Shown: positions 21,366 to 34,346 of the stretch, piece after piece | Layout: each line of letters opens with the position of its first letter | Numbering within the stretch: position 1 is the first letter of the stretch | DNA from: Apostichopus japonicus | Lineage: Eukaryota; Echinodermata; Holothuroidea; Aspidochirotida; Stichopodidae | Length of the DNA stretch: 64,000 bases | Direction: 5' to 3' | NCBI RefSeq assembly: GCF_037975245.1 | Contig: NC_092577.1 | Location: 9,399,013 to 9,463,012 of the forward strand | Position numbers and translations under genes: made by a program | The notes under the pieces: model-generated | The model's database searches: none | What the model saw: the letters and a program-made list of their open reading frames with translations, nothing else | Told to the model about the DNA's origin: nothing

Positions 21366-23191
21366 GTAACATGGAGTAGTAGATAAAAAAAATGCCGCAG
21401 ATAAATGTATGTAGACCGGTGTAACATGGAGTAGTAGATAAAGAAATGCCGCAGATAAATGTATGTAGACCGGTGTAACATGGAGTAGTAGATAATGAAA
21501 TGCCGTAGATAAATGTATGTAGACCGATGTAACATGGAGTAGTAGATAAAGAAATGACGTAGATACATGTATGTAGACCGGTGTAACATGGAGTAGTAGA
21601 TAAAGAAATGCCGTAGATAAATGTATGTAGACCGATGTAACATGGAGTAGTAGATAAAGAGATACCGCATATAAATGTATGTAGACCGGTGTAACATGGA
21701 GTAGTAGATAAAGAGATACCGCATATAAATGTATGTAGACCGGTGTAACATGGAGTAGTAGATAAAGAAATGCCGTAGATAAATGTATGTAGACCGGTGT
21801 AACATGAATGAGTATAAAGAGATACCGCATATAAATGTATGTAGACCGGTGTAACATGGAGTAGTAGATAAAGAAATACCGTAGATAAATATAGGTAAAC
21901 CATTGTAACATTAATGAGTAGATAAAGAGATACCGCATATAAATGTATATAGACCGGTGTAACATGGAGTAGTAGATAAAGAAATGCCGTAGATAAATGT
22001 ATGTAGACCGGTGTAACATGCAGTAGTAGATAAAGAGATACCGCATATAAATGTATGTAGACCGATGTAACATGGAGTAGTAGATAAAGAAATACCGTAG
22101 ATAAATATAGGTAAACCATTGTAACATGGAGTAGTGGGTAAAGAAACGCTGCATATAAATGAATGTAGACCGATGTAACATGGAGTAGTAGATAATGAAA
22201 TGCCGTAGATAAATGTATGTAGACCGGTGTAACATGCAGTAGTCGATAATGAAATGCCGTAGATAAATGTATGTAGACCGGTGTAACATGGAGTAGTAGA
22301 TAAAAAAATGCCGCAGATAAATGTATGTAGACCGGTGTAACATGGAGTAGTAGATAATGAAATGCCGTAGATAAATGTATGTAGACCGGTGTAACATGGA
22401 GTAGTAGATAAAAAAATGCTGCAGATAAATGTATGTAGACCGGTGTAACATGGAGTAGTAGATAAAGAAATGCCGTAGATAAATGTATGTAGACCGGTGT
22501 AACATGGAGTAGTAGATAAAAAAAATGCCGCAGATAAATGTATGTAGACCGGTGTAACATGGAGTAGTAGATAATGAAATGCCGTAGATAAATGTATGTA
22601 GACCGGTGTAACATGGAGTAGTAGATAAAGAAATGCCGCAGATAAATGTATGTAGACCGGTGTAACATAGAGTAGTAGATAATGAAATGCCGTAGATAAA
22701 TGTATGTAGACCGGTGTAACATGGAGTAGTAGATAAAGAAATGCCGTAGATAAATGTATGTAGACCGGTGTAACATGCAGTAGTAGATAAAGAAATGCCG
22801 CAGATAAATGTATGTAGACCGGTGTAACATGGAGTAGTAGATAATGAAATGCCGTAGATAAATGTATGTAGACCGGTGTAACATGGAGTAGTAGATAAAG
22901 AAATGCCGTAGATAAATGTATGTAGACCGGTGTAACATGCAGTAGTAGATAAAGAAATGCCGCAGATAAATGTATGTAGACCGGTGTAACATGGAGTAGT
23001 AGATAAAGAAATGCCGTTGATAAATGTATGTAGACCGGTGTAACATGGAGTAGTAGATAAAGAAATGCCGTAGATAAATGTATGTAGACCGGTGTAACAT
23101 GCAGTAGTAGATAAAGTAATGCCGTAGATAAATGTATGTAGACCGATGTAACATGGAGTAGTAGATAAAGAATTGCCGTTGATAAATGTAT
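21366..23191. repeat. 54-bp minisatellite array, about 34 units
   Basis: The unit is 54 bp (GTAACATGGAGTAGTAGATA, then AAGAAATGCCGTAGATAAAT, then GTATGTAGACCGGT). Variants alternate between GCAGATAAA and GTAGATAAA, and between TAATGAAAT and TAAAGAAAT. In 22500-23100 they recur every three units, a higher-order repeat of about 162 bp. Because 54 is divisible by three and the consensus lacks stops in two minus-strand frames, frames of 621 and 598 codons arise. These are repeat artefacts. Small relics at 2690-2830, 5042-5163 and 44752-44850 show the same unit at low copy. Confidence 0.95.
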
Positions 23192-23380
23192 CTAATTTCA
23201 AGTGAATCTTCGAGTAAGCCTTCTTAGTTCATCATTAATAAAAGTACCCGTGGAAGTGAGTAGTAAGAGTACAAAGACAGGACAACACAAGTCCACTAGT
23301 AGATAACTTTTTATCCAAAATCATTTTGTTCAAGAAGGAAGGATACTGTATGACTCCTGTCTTTTGGAACGACAAAAAGG

Positions 23381-23542
23381 TTTTACAAGAATGTGCAATG
23401 TCAGATTGCAATTCACTGACGTATTTATGTCAAAATTGCTGATTACATTATTTATGGACTTCGGGGCATTTGTAATTACTGACATCACTTCCGGTAAGTC
23501 ATACCCCAGTCCTGTAAAAGAATATCATACTCCTTTTGAGGG
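23381..23542 (+). CDS. Possible NLR-like gene exon, copy A
   Basis: The frame reads CNVRLQFTDVFMSKLLITLF and runs to a consensus GTAAGT donor at 23543. The paralogous frame at 45052-45273 has the same donor and phase and differs by a 60-nt in-frame indel. A length change that preserves frame and donor favours a coding exon. The acceptor is weak here (AAAAAGG), one base longer than in copy B, which would shift the frame. This copy may therefore be dead. Confidence 0.35.
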
Positions 23543-24638
23543 GTAAGTTACCGACAGGATTATACACGAAGAAGCCGGGGGAAAAGGGACTGTACCCCCT
23601 CCCCTCCCCCTCAAGAAAAACAAGAAGACATTTCACTGGAATTCAGACAATATGCTGATATTGTTTCAAGCACTGCCAAAAAAATACTAAACTGCAATAA
23701 TATTTTTGATGAGAATCATTGTTTCCGTACAAAACTCAGCCTCTGTTACTTAGACTAACGTCCTAAGCTTGCCTGATTATAACCTGACATTAATGTTGTG
23801 GAGTTCGACACAGTTCGAATTCCATGCTTTTCTTCTCTGTCAAAGACGATGTTATGAAAAATTCCTTATAACGAATTCGAAGTTCAAAAGTGGGGCTTCA
23901 CCAGTACGCCCTACCATATTGATTACATTTTCAGGTGAATCGTTACAACCCCCTCCCTCCCCCCATTCAAATTAGGTTCCTACGTCCATGGTCAGGACCT
24001 ACTCTACTGGGCTGATGTATCACCTTGTAAATGTTCGTTCAATAGCAGTATTTGTTGGTAATCCCAAGTTTAAAAAACAACAATTTAAATCGCAGGAAAT
24101 TCAAAGTTAAATCATTGTTATATTTTCGATGTGTTTTCTCCACAGATTTAACTATTCGTTGTTACCCGTCGGATATCATCGTCGTGCACTATTGACGTCA
24201 TTAACTGAAAACAATGTCGGAGGTAATTGATAACATCATGAAAATAATACTTTATCTGAATATACATTTTATGATAACAACGGACTTAGTGTTAAAATAC
24301 TTGTTACATTGACACTGGTAACAAACGTGCAGTGTTTCATTTGTAATGTATTATTTGCTTTAACAATGACTAGCATCCTTCTAATTATTTAATCTACACG
24401 GAATGAAATACGTAAAACAATTGATTGGTGTACATACCGATGGTTGTGGTATCTAATAATTGAGGTTTAGTCAATCATGACAGGTAAGTGTGACGTAATT
24501 GTGCTTTGTATGACGTCAGATACTTGGTATGACGTCACATATAATTGTACAACTAAAGTTTTGTACTGAAGATCTTCAGGATGGTCCTTAGAAAATAAGT
24601 TATTCTACTAAATTTAACACGTTTCCATTTCTTTTCAG

Positions 24639-24697
24639 TTTTATGGTATTCATCAGAAGTTTGGTATCGTTTGAATCTCAACTCTGGTACTTGGCAG
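24639..24697 (+). CDS. NLR-like gene exon (59 nt), copy A
   Basis: The exon is bounded by CTTTTCAG and GTATGG, and all but a few bases are identical to 46399-46457. Two frames are open. In one it reads LWYSSEVWYRLNLNSGTWQ and continues in phase into the next two exons as a leucine-rich-repeat-like tail. In the other it fits the phase of upstream exons but stops soon after the next junction. No NACHT exon belonging to this tail lies in the window, so its gene either starts before position 1 or was truncated by the repeat locus. Confidence 0.55.
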
Positions 24698-25024
24698 GTA
24701 TGGATCAGTTTACATTATAACACAATTCCAATAGCGTACCTTACTTTATGATTCCTGAATTATTGTCATCATTTTATAAAAGAACATTACATCATTATTT
24801 CCACTGTGTCAAATTTCTCTCTGTCAGAATTTTACCTGGTGGATTTTTGTCAGAATCACATTGCGTTGATTTTTCTAGATTTTAAACAATTCTTTAGGTT
24901 GACATCAACGCACCAGTGTAAATAGGAAGATTAGTTAGCGATCAAGTATACTCGTATGAAGATATAGTTAGCTTTACGCCCGGCTGTCTTGATCTTGTTT
25001 GATATTTGTTTTAATTTTTGCTAG

Positions 25025-25072
25025 CACAAAATTGACAACACTGATCTCACTGAAGAAGACTACATAAGAGTG
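25025..25072 (+). CDS. NLR-like gene exon (48 nt), copy A
   Basis: This 48-nt exon lies between TTTTTGCTAG and GTATGT and encodes HKIDNTDLTEEDYIRV. The TDLTEEDY pattern resembles the second half of an NLR leucine-rich repeat. The paralog at 46771-46818 has the same length, phase and motif. Confidence 0.6.
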
Positions 25073-25189
25073 GTATGTTCAGTTTACAAGACTAAGATTA
25101 ATGGTTTTGTGTCTTTGCCTTTTGCCTTGATTTGATGTTATGATTAATTGTAGTTTTGATCAATATTCATTAGTGTTATAGTTCACTTA

Positions 25190-25395
25190 CATATTCACTA
25201 ACCATGTCACTGACCACATCACTTACATATTCACCAACCCTGTCACTGACCCCATCACATACCTATTCACTAACCCTGTCACTGACCCCATCACTTACCT
25301 ATTCATTAACCCTGCCACTGACCCCATCACGTATACCTATTCACTTACCCTGTTACTGACCTCATCACATACCTATTCAATAACCCTGTCACTTT
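25190..25395. repeat. 36-bp tandem repeat in an intron
   Basis: Five to six units of a repeat of about 36 bp (CACTGACCCCATCACTTACC and the following bases) lie in the last intron. The paralogous intron at 46980-47090 has about three, so the repeat changed length after the duplication. Confidence 0.75.
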
Positions 25396-25923
25396 TACTA
25401 AATGAACGTTACCGTCTTACGTTCGGTAGTTGATGTGCTTTGTCAACGCTTGGAGGTCATATTATCAAATATTTGTAACTTCGAATCATGAATCATTGAC
25501 TCCGATATCAGGTACCGACCCAGGAGAGGGCGTCTTCCTCCTTTTGTTTTCAATCGACAAATAAGTGATTGCGTTTAGACTTAACTATCTGACCTCCTAT
25601 AGAATCTAATTTGCCTCAGAATGGACCATTTGAAGTAAACAAAAAGTATTTGGGTAAGAACCCCAGGCACCTTATATTGGAATTTTTTTTAACGATCACA
25701 TGTTGGTTATTTTGCATTTAAGTTTGGGTAATACTTGTTCGCTGTACATTTCATAATTACTTAAGCGTGCAAACTTTATTGCAGAAGAAAAGTTGGATTA
25801 AAGCTCGAAAGAAGTGTCTCATTGTGGTTCAAATTTCTTTAAATGTAAATTACATCAACGTTAACGCGAACACTCTCCTACTATACTCTCCTGCAATAAT
25901 TTATTGTCTTTCTCTATTCCTAG

Positions 25924-25953
25924 GTTTCCAGCTTCCGTGATATAAACGTCTAA
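25924..25953 (+). CDS. NLR-like gene terminal exon, copy A
   Basis: After a TATTCCTAG acceptor the frame VSSFRDINV ends at TAA (25951-25953). It is identical in copy B (47589-47618). It continues the preceding exon in phase 0, giving LTEEDYIRVVSSFRDINV, as expected for a final leucine-rich-repeat segment. Confidence 0.55.
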   Translation, partial: VSSFRDINV

Positions 25954-26389
25954 TATCAGCTACGTAACTCCTGTATTTAGAGTGTCCCATCACCCTACGG
26001 TCAACATTAAATCAATCTGAAGATTTCAATGCATTGCTCCAACTGCACAGTATAAAAGTTATCATTTCTCTAAGTGGCATTAACCGTTTGCCAAAATGAA
26101 CTTTGGATAATAGTTAAATGTTGTACATTTCCATATTTGACATAGTATGGTCGAGCAAGTCTCAGTGTAAGATGTTAGAATGCATTTAAGAAGATCGCAA
26201 ATCAACAATGCAATAAGATGTAATAGACCAGAGGTGTCATTGGTCATGGGTTTGTGTGTGCTTGTATTATGTGGACATTGAGTGGGGTAGATTAATGGAG
26301 AAATTATGATATACTCAATACATATTACAATATCAAATACAACCAAAGAAAGACAAGTGTTTTTCTTACCATTACTTATATATTTCTGA
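25954..26389. other. 3' flank of the copy-A gene tail
   Basis: Non-coding sequence that matches 47619-47860 in copy B for its first part. Two frames on the minus strand (26080-26346) have no motif. I see no clear polyadenylation signal that I can assign with confidence. Confidence 0.4.
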
Positions 26390-27390
26390 CAGGCGCTGCG
26401 GAACGGGAAAATTATGGGGGGGGGGGTGGGCTAATGTGTGGAGACTATCTAAGCGGAGCGCCAACATCGATTTGCGCGGAGCGTACAAGAAAATTTTGGT
26501 TTTTCAAACCCCAAGATGGCCGGAAACGGCACTTTCCGAGTGCTTCATGCTGCGAATACCTAGCCCTAAACTATGGGTCTCAAACCTGCAAGTTCTCAGA
26601 TTGCACGTACAAATCTGTAAAACATTGTCATTTGTATATTCGATGATGTTTTAAGAGAGCAGCTATAACTCGTAGTATTTGAGTGTAGTAAATTACTACT
26701 TGCAATTAAATGCAATAATTAAATAAATGCAATAAGGAAAAAGAGAAAGCATTTCTTGCTGTCAACAAATGGGTAATTCCAAAACCATGTGCAGTTGCCA
26801 ACAAATTTCTATGAACCAAACACTGTCACGAATGCATGTACCCTATACAGTACAGGTGAAATGCTAATATTGTGTTTTTGTTCGTTTAATAATTGATTGC
26901 GTTTAACATAGAGCCATGTTCCACGCCTTTCGTTTACTCGTAGTGTAAACGCAAACTTTGATGAGTGTAGCGTTTAGCTTATTTCGCTCTTATTTAAAAC
27001 ACTAATATTCGATGAGGCATGATACAGACAATCAATTATCATATCGTTTAAATGCTCTGGCTGCAATGCTCCGCACCTACCCCCCCCCCCATGTTCTCCC
27101 TGATCCCCACCACTCCCACCCCACCCCTTGAAGACGCGGTTGGGGTGACAATGCGGTCTATCGCCAGGGGACGGGCCGAGGGTCCCCTTAGCATTTACTA
27201 AAATTATTACACTTATATAGTATACGTGTGCATCGGACAGATCGACAAGTATGCATGGAAAAATAGGCAGATGCACGTTTCGGAGCCTTGGTAAAAATTG
27301 GGGGGGGGGGGCTTATCATGCATTTGCCCCTCAACTTTTCATTCGGGGGCTGAGCCCCCCAAAGCCCCCCCCCCGGTTCCGCTGCCACTG
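26390..27390. mobile_element. hAT-like non-autonomous element, copy-A specific
   Basis: The ends are CAGGCGCTGCGGAACGGG and the complement CAGTGGCAGCGGAACCGGGG. The flanking 8-mers ATTTCTGA and GTTTCTGT agree at six of eight positions, as expected for an aged 8-bp hAT duplication. A related copy at 60061-60952 sits at a different place in copy B. The G-rich ends and the internal YLSGAPPS-type frame (also at 37799, 38251 and 60106) mark a family, but no transposase is present. Confidence 0.7.
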
Positions 27391-28138
27391 GTTTCTGTAG
27401 GACTGTGAACTACATGAACGATACGTACTGTTACAGTTATTGTGAAATCAAGTGTATTCGGATGGAACGCTTGAGTATATATATATATATATATATATAT
27501 ACTTTACTGTGTTAGGTCGCCTGAGTTATATAATTAACTGTGTTAGGTCGCTAGAGTTATAAACTTTACTGTGTTTGGTCGCTAGAGTTATATACTTTAC
27601 TGTGTTTGGTCGATTTACAACAATGGTAGCTCTTATGATGATTTAGTATTTTACTAAAAGTAATTCTAGTTTGTTTTCTCTCTTCTAATAAAAATTCCAC
27701 GATTCCACAAATACTATCATAAACCAAAAAGTATCTTTACAAAGCGCCCACAAGTTGACTTACCATGTAATGGGGCTTATAAAGATAATGTAAATATTGA
27801 ATGAATATTAATCTTACGTTATCAATTCTTTCAATAAAACCACCCTCCTTAGGGAGGGTCATATAATCAGAATGAAGTCTGATTCAATAAACTGGTCAGT
27901 AAATGACAGCACAAAGTTCACAACACTTGTTGTTGACATTGTGTAAATATATATTTATTGCTTAATTTGAGAGGAGAAGATATGGTGAGTAGGTTATAAA
28001 GTAGTCAGCTGAAAAAATTAACCAATCAGCGACAAGCAGATTTGATATGGTCGTTGAAAATATTATTTTACCTGATTTATTGATCAAGTATGTCACCCTC
28101 GACACGTTTACTTTTGGAAAAACCGTAAATTGGTACCT
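27391..28138. other. Intergenic sequence shared with copy B
   Basis: It matches 49805-50070 at its start. It contains a (TA)n tract at 27478-27500 and four units of a repeat of about 31 bp with ACTGTGTTTGGTCGC (27510-27610), against two units in copy B (49870-49930). No coding frame is supported. Confidence 0.6.
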
Positions 28139-28146
28139 GGTACAAG

Positions 28147-29756
28147 CAGGGACGTCGCTAGAGGGGGGTGTGGGGGTGTCTCACCCCCCCCCCCCCCATC
28201 TTGGTAAAAATGACGATAGTTGGAAAATTTGAGTGCGACAGTCGGAATTTCCGACAGTCGGAATTACCGACTGTCGCCAGCTTCAATTCGGAATTTCCGA
28301 CTGTCGCGCTCTAATTTTTCTGACTGTCGCACTCTTATTTTCATACTTTCTTGTAATTTGTGAGAGACATAAAATTTTCGATCAAAATTGACCTTTAATT
28401 AGTCATATTTACCACGTTTTCCTCGTCACATTGAGAAATTGTTTCTCGCGATCCTTATACTCCACCATACAAAACTTCATATGATTTTGAATACTCTAAA
28501 AAAAAATACAACGTTCGCCAGCTTCAATTCGGAAAATTTATGTATTAATTTTGCTATTGGGTGGGTCGACCCTGTTCGCTAGCTTAAAGTAAGTTCAGGA
28601 TATACCAGGGGCGTACACAGGGGGAGCAAGGGAGCGACTGCTCCCCCCCCCCCCCTTGAGTGTCGAAAAAATGTTTAAAAACTGTTGTGTTCTTTAGCAT
28701 GGTATTTTGTCAGTGCTCTTTTGATCTTGAATACTCGTCAGCTCCGTTAACTCGATTATAATCGTAATAACATGCAGGCCTACTGATTCAACTACCTACT
28801 TAGTTTGGCAGATGCAATTAGATAAATTTAGCCTACAGCCTACGTCAAACCTACAGTTGGCCACTGTGTAATAAAATACATATTGCCTACCTAACCTCAC
28901 TCGATGGAATGTCACGAACCGTATGCACAACGACGACGACAAGTTCGTTCTTATCCGTTCTATGATTCGTCCTAAGTTGTTGCACGAACAGCATGTTATG
29001 AAGTTAAGCTAGCAATCGTACGTGATGCGCACTTCCTATAAATAATTGTTACACTGTTAAGACACGGAGATAACGATATTTTTTTAGGCCACTGCAAATC
29101 TGGCTGTCTTACAAAATATGAAAGTTTATATTGTCCATCAATTAAGTTCGTCAAATGTATTTAAGTCCAGACACTGGACAATAAACAAGAATCATCCTTC
29201 TGGAAAAATTGGAAAAGAGCACTATGTTTGTCTCTCTGATATATTATGTAAAAGAACAGGAAACAAAATCTGCTGATAATATGATATCATATAATAATGA
29301 TGAAACTGGCAACAAATTGCACCAGATCGCATCTAAGGACCTTCAATTGTTCAAAAAAAATCTCAAAGGGGAGGGGGACACCCCCTCCTCTTAGACCCCT
29401 CCCCCATATCAATCGCAATAAGTTCTTCCCCTTTCAAATTCCTGACTACGACGTTGGGATATACATTGTCTCTATGGTATACAATTAAAACACTCAATGC
29501 TAATCTACGGAAGTTTAAAAGTGCCATCAACATAAGCAAAAAGTTGCCCCATAAGATACAAATGTATTGAAAAAGTTGGGAACAAAAGTGCAGTCGCGAA
29601 AGATGGGGTTTCTGACTGACACTGACCGTATCTTTGACGATGAGTGTGGGGGGGGGGGGGACGAAGCAGCAGTCGGAATTTTCTGACTCCAAAACCCATC
29701 CAGTTGGAATTTCAGCCACTACACCCCCCAATCATCAGGACTTAGCTACGTCCCTG
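28147..29756. mobile_element. hAT-type element with an exact 8-bp target duplication
   Basis: The ends CAGGGACGTCGCTAG and GCTACGTCCCTG are inverted copies. GGTACAAG is repeated exactly at 28139-28146 and 29757-29764. The interior has clustered short hairpins built on GACAGTCGGAATT (28235-28320) and G/C homopolymers, with no transposase. The element is absent from copy B. A rearranged, inverted relative lies at 39747-40591. Confidence 0.88.
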
Positions 29757-29764
29757 GGTACAAG

Positions 29765-30789
29765 GCACGGATCTGGAAGGGTGGAAGGGGTTAACAGGTA
29801 GTTATTTTCACAACCGTGCATGTATACCAAATTATACACCTCATGTATATTCTAATAACTATGCCACAGAATACCACATTTCATGTCCAAAATGTTACTT
29901 TTCTGGGGAACCTTTTCCAAATCCTGAATTCACCCGGGCCGATGGACAGCAGAAGATGCAAGACAAGTGTTAATACTTCAAAGCTATCCTTCATACATAT
30001 CACTTGAAATTACCATAAAGGCGATCATTATTGGCTCCAAACATGCTCGAGAAGACGAATAATAGTCACCCATGTCCATTACGCATTGCTCTGCTATACC
30101 CTAACATCAATCCCCTATTTGACACATGATAATGTCTATTTAGTCCATTATTACTGTCTTGACAGGATTTTAATACTTTTGAAAACATTTATTGACTTTA
30201 AACTATTAACATGCTTGCGTTCATTAAAATCTTGTTAAGAATAAAAGAAAAAAAGAGCAAATAGTTTTGGAGGCTGGAACTGGACTGATCTGCATTACAA
30301 ATCTAGAAGTGTGTCTATAGCTTGATTAATTGTAATTTTCAATATAAATATTCAATATTCAGTTCTATAATCCCATTGTAGGGTGAACATCATGATTCAT
30401 TGTTACACATCATTACTGATATCATATTATTACCCTATGTATTTCGTACAGTGATTTATTGTAACATATTGACACGAGCAACGTCACTCATACATTACTA
30501 CCAGAGATTTTGTATAGCGCTTCTGCGCTCGATATCTTTCTGCGTAGCAGCAACGCTTTTGCAGTACAAGAAATATCTTATGTGACATGTCCAAAACAAA
30601 TATAAAGTGTATGTTAACTACAAATATATCGGGCTAATATCGATATCCGTATTCATTAGACCCATTCTCTTTTAAAATATAATATTTCGTGTAGTTTGTA
30701 GACTACGTTTATATCAAACTAAAGCGCAAACGAATTTACACAAAACTGTGTTTCATCGACATGGCAAATAGTAGGCCTAAATCTTTATT
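29765..30789. other. Intergenic, no supported gene
   Basis: I see no gene or transposon end here. It is A-specific relative to copy B, AT-rich, and has only short frames without motifs. Confidence 0.5.
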
Positions 30790-31059
30790 TTACAGGGCGC
30801 TCGACATTATCCCTAGATCAGTCTCTTCGCGGAAGTTCTTTCGGAAATACTTCCGTGGCTCTTTAAATCTTAGCTTTTTGTTGTTGGTGGTGATGAAGTT
30901 TTCTTCCGCAGACATTAAACTAATGAGTGCAGTTACGAGCATTAAACCTGCTGCTATTGGTAAAAATAATCTGATAGTGTCATATATACACAAACAAGCT
31001 TTAGGGGAGAACAGATCGTCATTTTTTGATTCCAGATTCCAGAGTGTCACCTCGCGCAT
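30790..31059 (-). CDS. Possible small membrane protein or last exon
   Basis: From ATG 31059 the minus strand encodes 89 residues: a hydrophilic N-terminus (REVTLWNLESKND), one strongly hydrophobic stretch (IRLFLPIAAGLMLVTALISL) that could span a membrane, and a basic tail (FKEPRKYFRKNFREE). The stop codon is followed at once by AATAAA, a polyadenylation signal. An acceptor-like position near the start means it could be a 3' terminal exon or a processed copy. The opposite strand is open too, which lowers confidence. No family is recognised. Confidence 0.3.
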   Translation of the reverse strand: MREVTLWNLESKNDDLFSPKACLCIYDTIRLFLPIAAGLMLVTALISLMSAEENFITTNNKKLRFKEPRKYFRKNFREETDLGIMSSAL

Positions 31060-31090
31060 ACGCAGCAACGAGGCTCAAAGTGATCAGTAA

Positions 31091-34000
31091 ACACGGTTTT
31101 CCATTTTGGGGGGGGGGGGCAGGGGGCTTGGTGACACCAGTTTTCACTTTAATTATCTTATCTTTTTTCTTATCTTATCTTAATTATCTTATATTATAAT
31201 TATCTTCTTAGGACTTATATGACAGCACCATTGGATAGGACGCTGGAAAGGCCCATTGAAATCAAAATGACTCGATCAAATATCGAACGACTTTATTCTG
31301 TGAGTTCATTACATGGCGTGTAGAACTTCGGTTCATCATTCCTTGCGAGAAAATACCAATCACCATATCTATTTATTCTGAAAATGTTACAGCAACTTGA
31401 TCCTTAAAAATGCTTTATTTATTCTATCAATAACCATCACTTTACCATTACCAACCTAATCGTGTGCTGGTGTCAACCTAATTGAGGGCGTATGTCATAT
31501 TCGGTGTATAAACGACCACCAACTCGCGGACGAATAACCTTTAACTTTCGAGGGCGCTTGACCATCTCATTCTTAATAAGGGTGAAAATTAAAACTAGAC
31601 AGATCAAACACCAACCTTGGTTATGAGAGTGTTGAATAATGTGATAAATATTGATTAACGTGATAAATATTGAATAATCTCATCAAATTGAATAATCTGA
31701 TAAATATTGATAAATGTGATAAATATTGAATAATCTCATCAAATTGAATAATCTGATAAATATTTTGCATTGTCGAATTTATTTGAATGATATAACTGGA
31801 TTCAATTCTGTTTTGTTCTTTTCTAATAAAACTGAACAATTTCTGCCTAGTTGGGAATTTTTCGTCTGTCCACTTTCTTGTTCTACCAGGGACGGCGGAA
31901 GAGTTTTAAATCATGAGGAGTGTAGGGGTGGGTATTGGGGGGGGGGCACACTCTAATGGGCAGTGGGGCTAAAGACCACCAAGTAACATATAAACTTTCC
32001 GGCAAAACTGTTTTCTGTGCATGCCATATCACAAAATACAGCATTAATGATCTGTTGCAACAAAAGAGAATATTCTAATTGTAATTGTATTAATGTATTC
32101 AACAATATGGTACATCGTAACTTTCAAAAAACGGTATTTTTACAAAATTAAAAATTTATAAGGGGTCATTTCTATTAGAATGGATATTTTCGTTTTACAG
32201 AGAGGGGCACTTTTACGGGGTACTTTAATTATTGTAAATAATATCGTTAATATATACCCCCCTACCATTCCCTACCAGACACATCACTGCAAACTTCATG
32301 TAAGTGTTCTGAATTTGTTCAATATTACTGTATGGTTGTACAGAAGGGCTGCAGGTGAAGTAAATGGCAGAACAAAGTTCACAATGATACTTGTTGCTGT
32401 CACTATGTAGTGAAAATAATCTTCAGTAAGGTCAATATGCAACAGAGACATGCTATGTAATATAACTTATTAACAGGAACGGATAGCCAATCAGAAGCAA
32501 GCAGAGTAGATTACGTATCTGATTATATATACATGTATATAATAAAATATCAAACAATTACCTTAATTCAATAGAAAGAGTATTATATTAGTGTATGTTT
32601 AAATCCACATATATAAAGAACTTTAGGCAAGTTAGGGGTAGGGTTAACCTAACCAAGACATGAAGAACTGAACATTTCAAAGCTTTATCTTACACATATT
32701 AGTCATTGGTAATTATCATACAGGTGTTATTGTCTATAAATTTGCTATAAAACTCATATAATGGTCATTTATGTACATTATTTATAACTACATTCAACTA
32801 TTCCATTTTAAACATTCCCTCTTTGACACATTATCTATCTGAGCCAATTCTAAGCCACTTTATACTCGTGATTGTCAACTTTGATCGGATTATCCGTGAC
32901 TTGATACACCCAATCAGACATGGGCGTACACAGGGGCCACCCTTGTACCCCTGGGAAATCAGAGCATCATACAATAAAGCAAGAATAACTCAAAATGATA
33001 AGGTCCTGTACCCCAATGAGGCTGAATGCCTCTCGGAAAAATAATGTGTTCGATAAAAAAAGGAATATTTGAAAATTCAATATCTGAAAAGTAAAAATGT
33101 CTCAGCTCAAGTCCCAGGATTCCTAGCAGGGCTTAGAATACATTTTGGAGTAATATAATTCCTTCCAGTAGCCAGCAGCCAGAGGGGTGGGGAAGAGGGG
33201 TGTAGGCAAGGAGATGTAGACTCCCCCACCCACCACATATATTTTCGAGGACGAGAAAAGGTGGGCAAAAAAGAAGTGACAAACTAAAAACAAAATAGCC
33301 ATAATATTTATGAATTCATACTAGATAGGCTACTTGTGTTTATAGTACGGCGTATTCTGCCACTGATCAAGGTTTCCTTCATTAGTCATACTAAGCACAT
33401 AACGAGATTTCTCCAAACAAGTTAACTTTGCTTCAGTAATGTAACAGCCTCAGGAAACGTTCCGTGCGTCCTAAGACGCAATAGATTGTCGTCGTTAATA
33501 TAAACCAGCACAACATCTATATTTGGGTCACTGAGATCTGATAAACCTGTTTATATACGGTACCTATTCTAACGTACTTTTATGTACTTGTGAATGTGGT
33601 ATATCTTTAATATATACAGGGCGGTAGCATCAGTGATCATTTAAATACGTTAAATAGATTGGTTCGTTACCTATACAAGTTTTACATAGTAGTATAGTAT
33701 TATTATAAATATACATTAAAGACCGAATTGGAAAAGATAGACAAAAGTATACTTTAACCTCGACTAATCACGCTAATAACCTGAATTTGTATGATAAATT
33801 AATATAAAAAAGAATTTTTAATTATGGGGGAATCTGAATGAGCCAATGAGAACAGGCTGATAAATGATATGATAAGGGGTTACTTATATCTTCATCTTTT
33901 CTAATAAACACGAACGATCATAATCTGCCTAAACTGTGGAATGTTCATTGGGATACCACGTCACCTATTCCTGTTCATTGTATATATACAGAAGACAGTG

Positions 34001-34269
34001 GGACATATATCAAAATATCGTTAAGATTATGTCCAAGGTACATACAATACGGAAAGAGTGAGTGGCAGGCATCGGGATATATGACATTCATTTAAGGGTA
34101 AAAACCGCCAAACTCTTGGAGAGAAAACAGTCCCTGTTAAGTCTGTACCACAAATGTCGTTAATTTACGTCTTAGAACCAATAAAAAACACAAACTTTTT
34201 AATAATATTTGTCGTTAATTTACCAAGTCCACAGAGTGGCACTTCTTAAGAGACAAGGGCAAGGACAAG

Positions 34270-34346
<77 letters not shown>

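Noticed and set aside
21336-23201. Two overlapping minus-strand frames of 621 and 598 codons with 18-residue repeats
   Set aside because: They coincide with a 54-bp minisatellite. The unit is a multiple of three without stops in those frames, both frames are equally long, and low-copy relics occur in non-coding DNA. Not called as proteins.
26434-26654. YLSGAPPS-type frame seen four times (26434, 37799, 38251, 60106) as a conserved protein
   Set aside because: Similarity extends through the non-coding ends of hAT-like elements and the frames end at different places. It is element sequence, not a gene.
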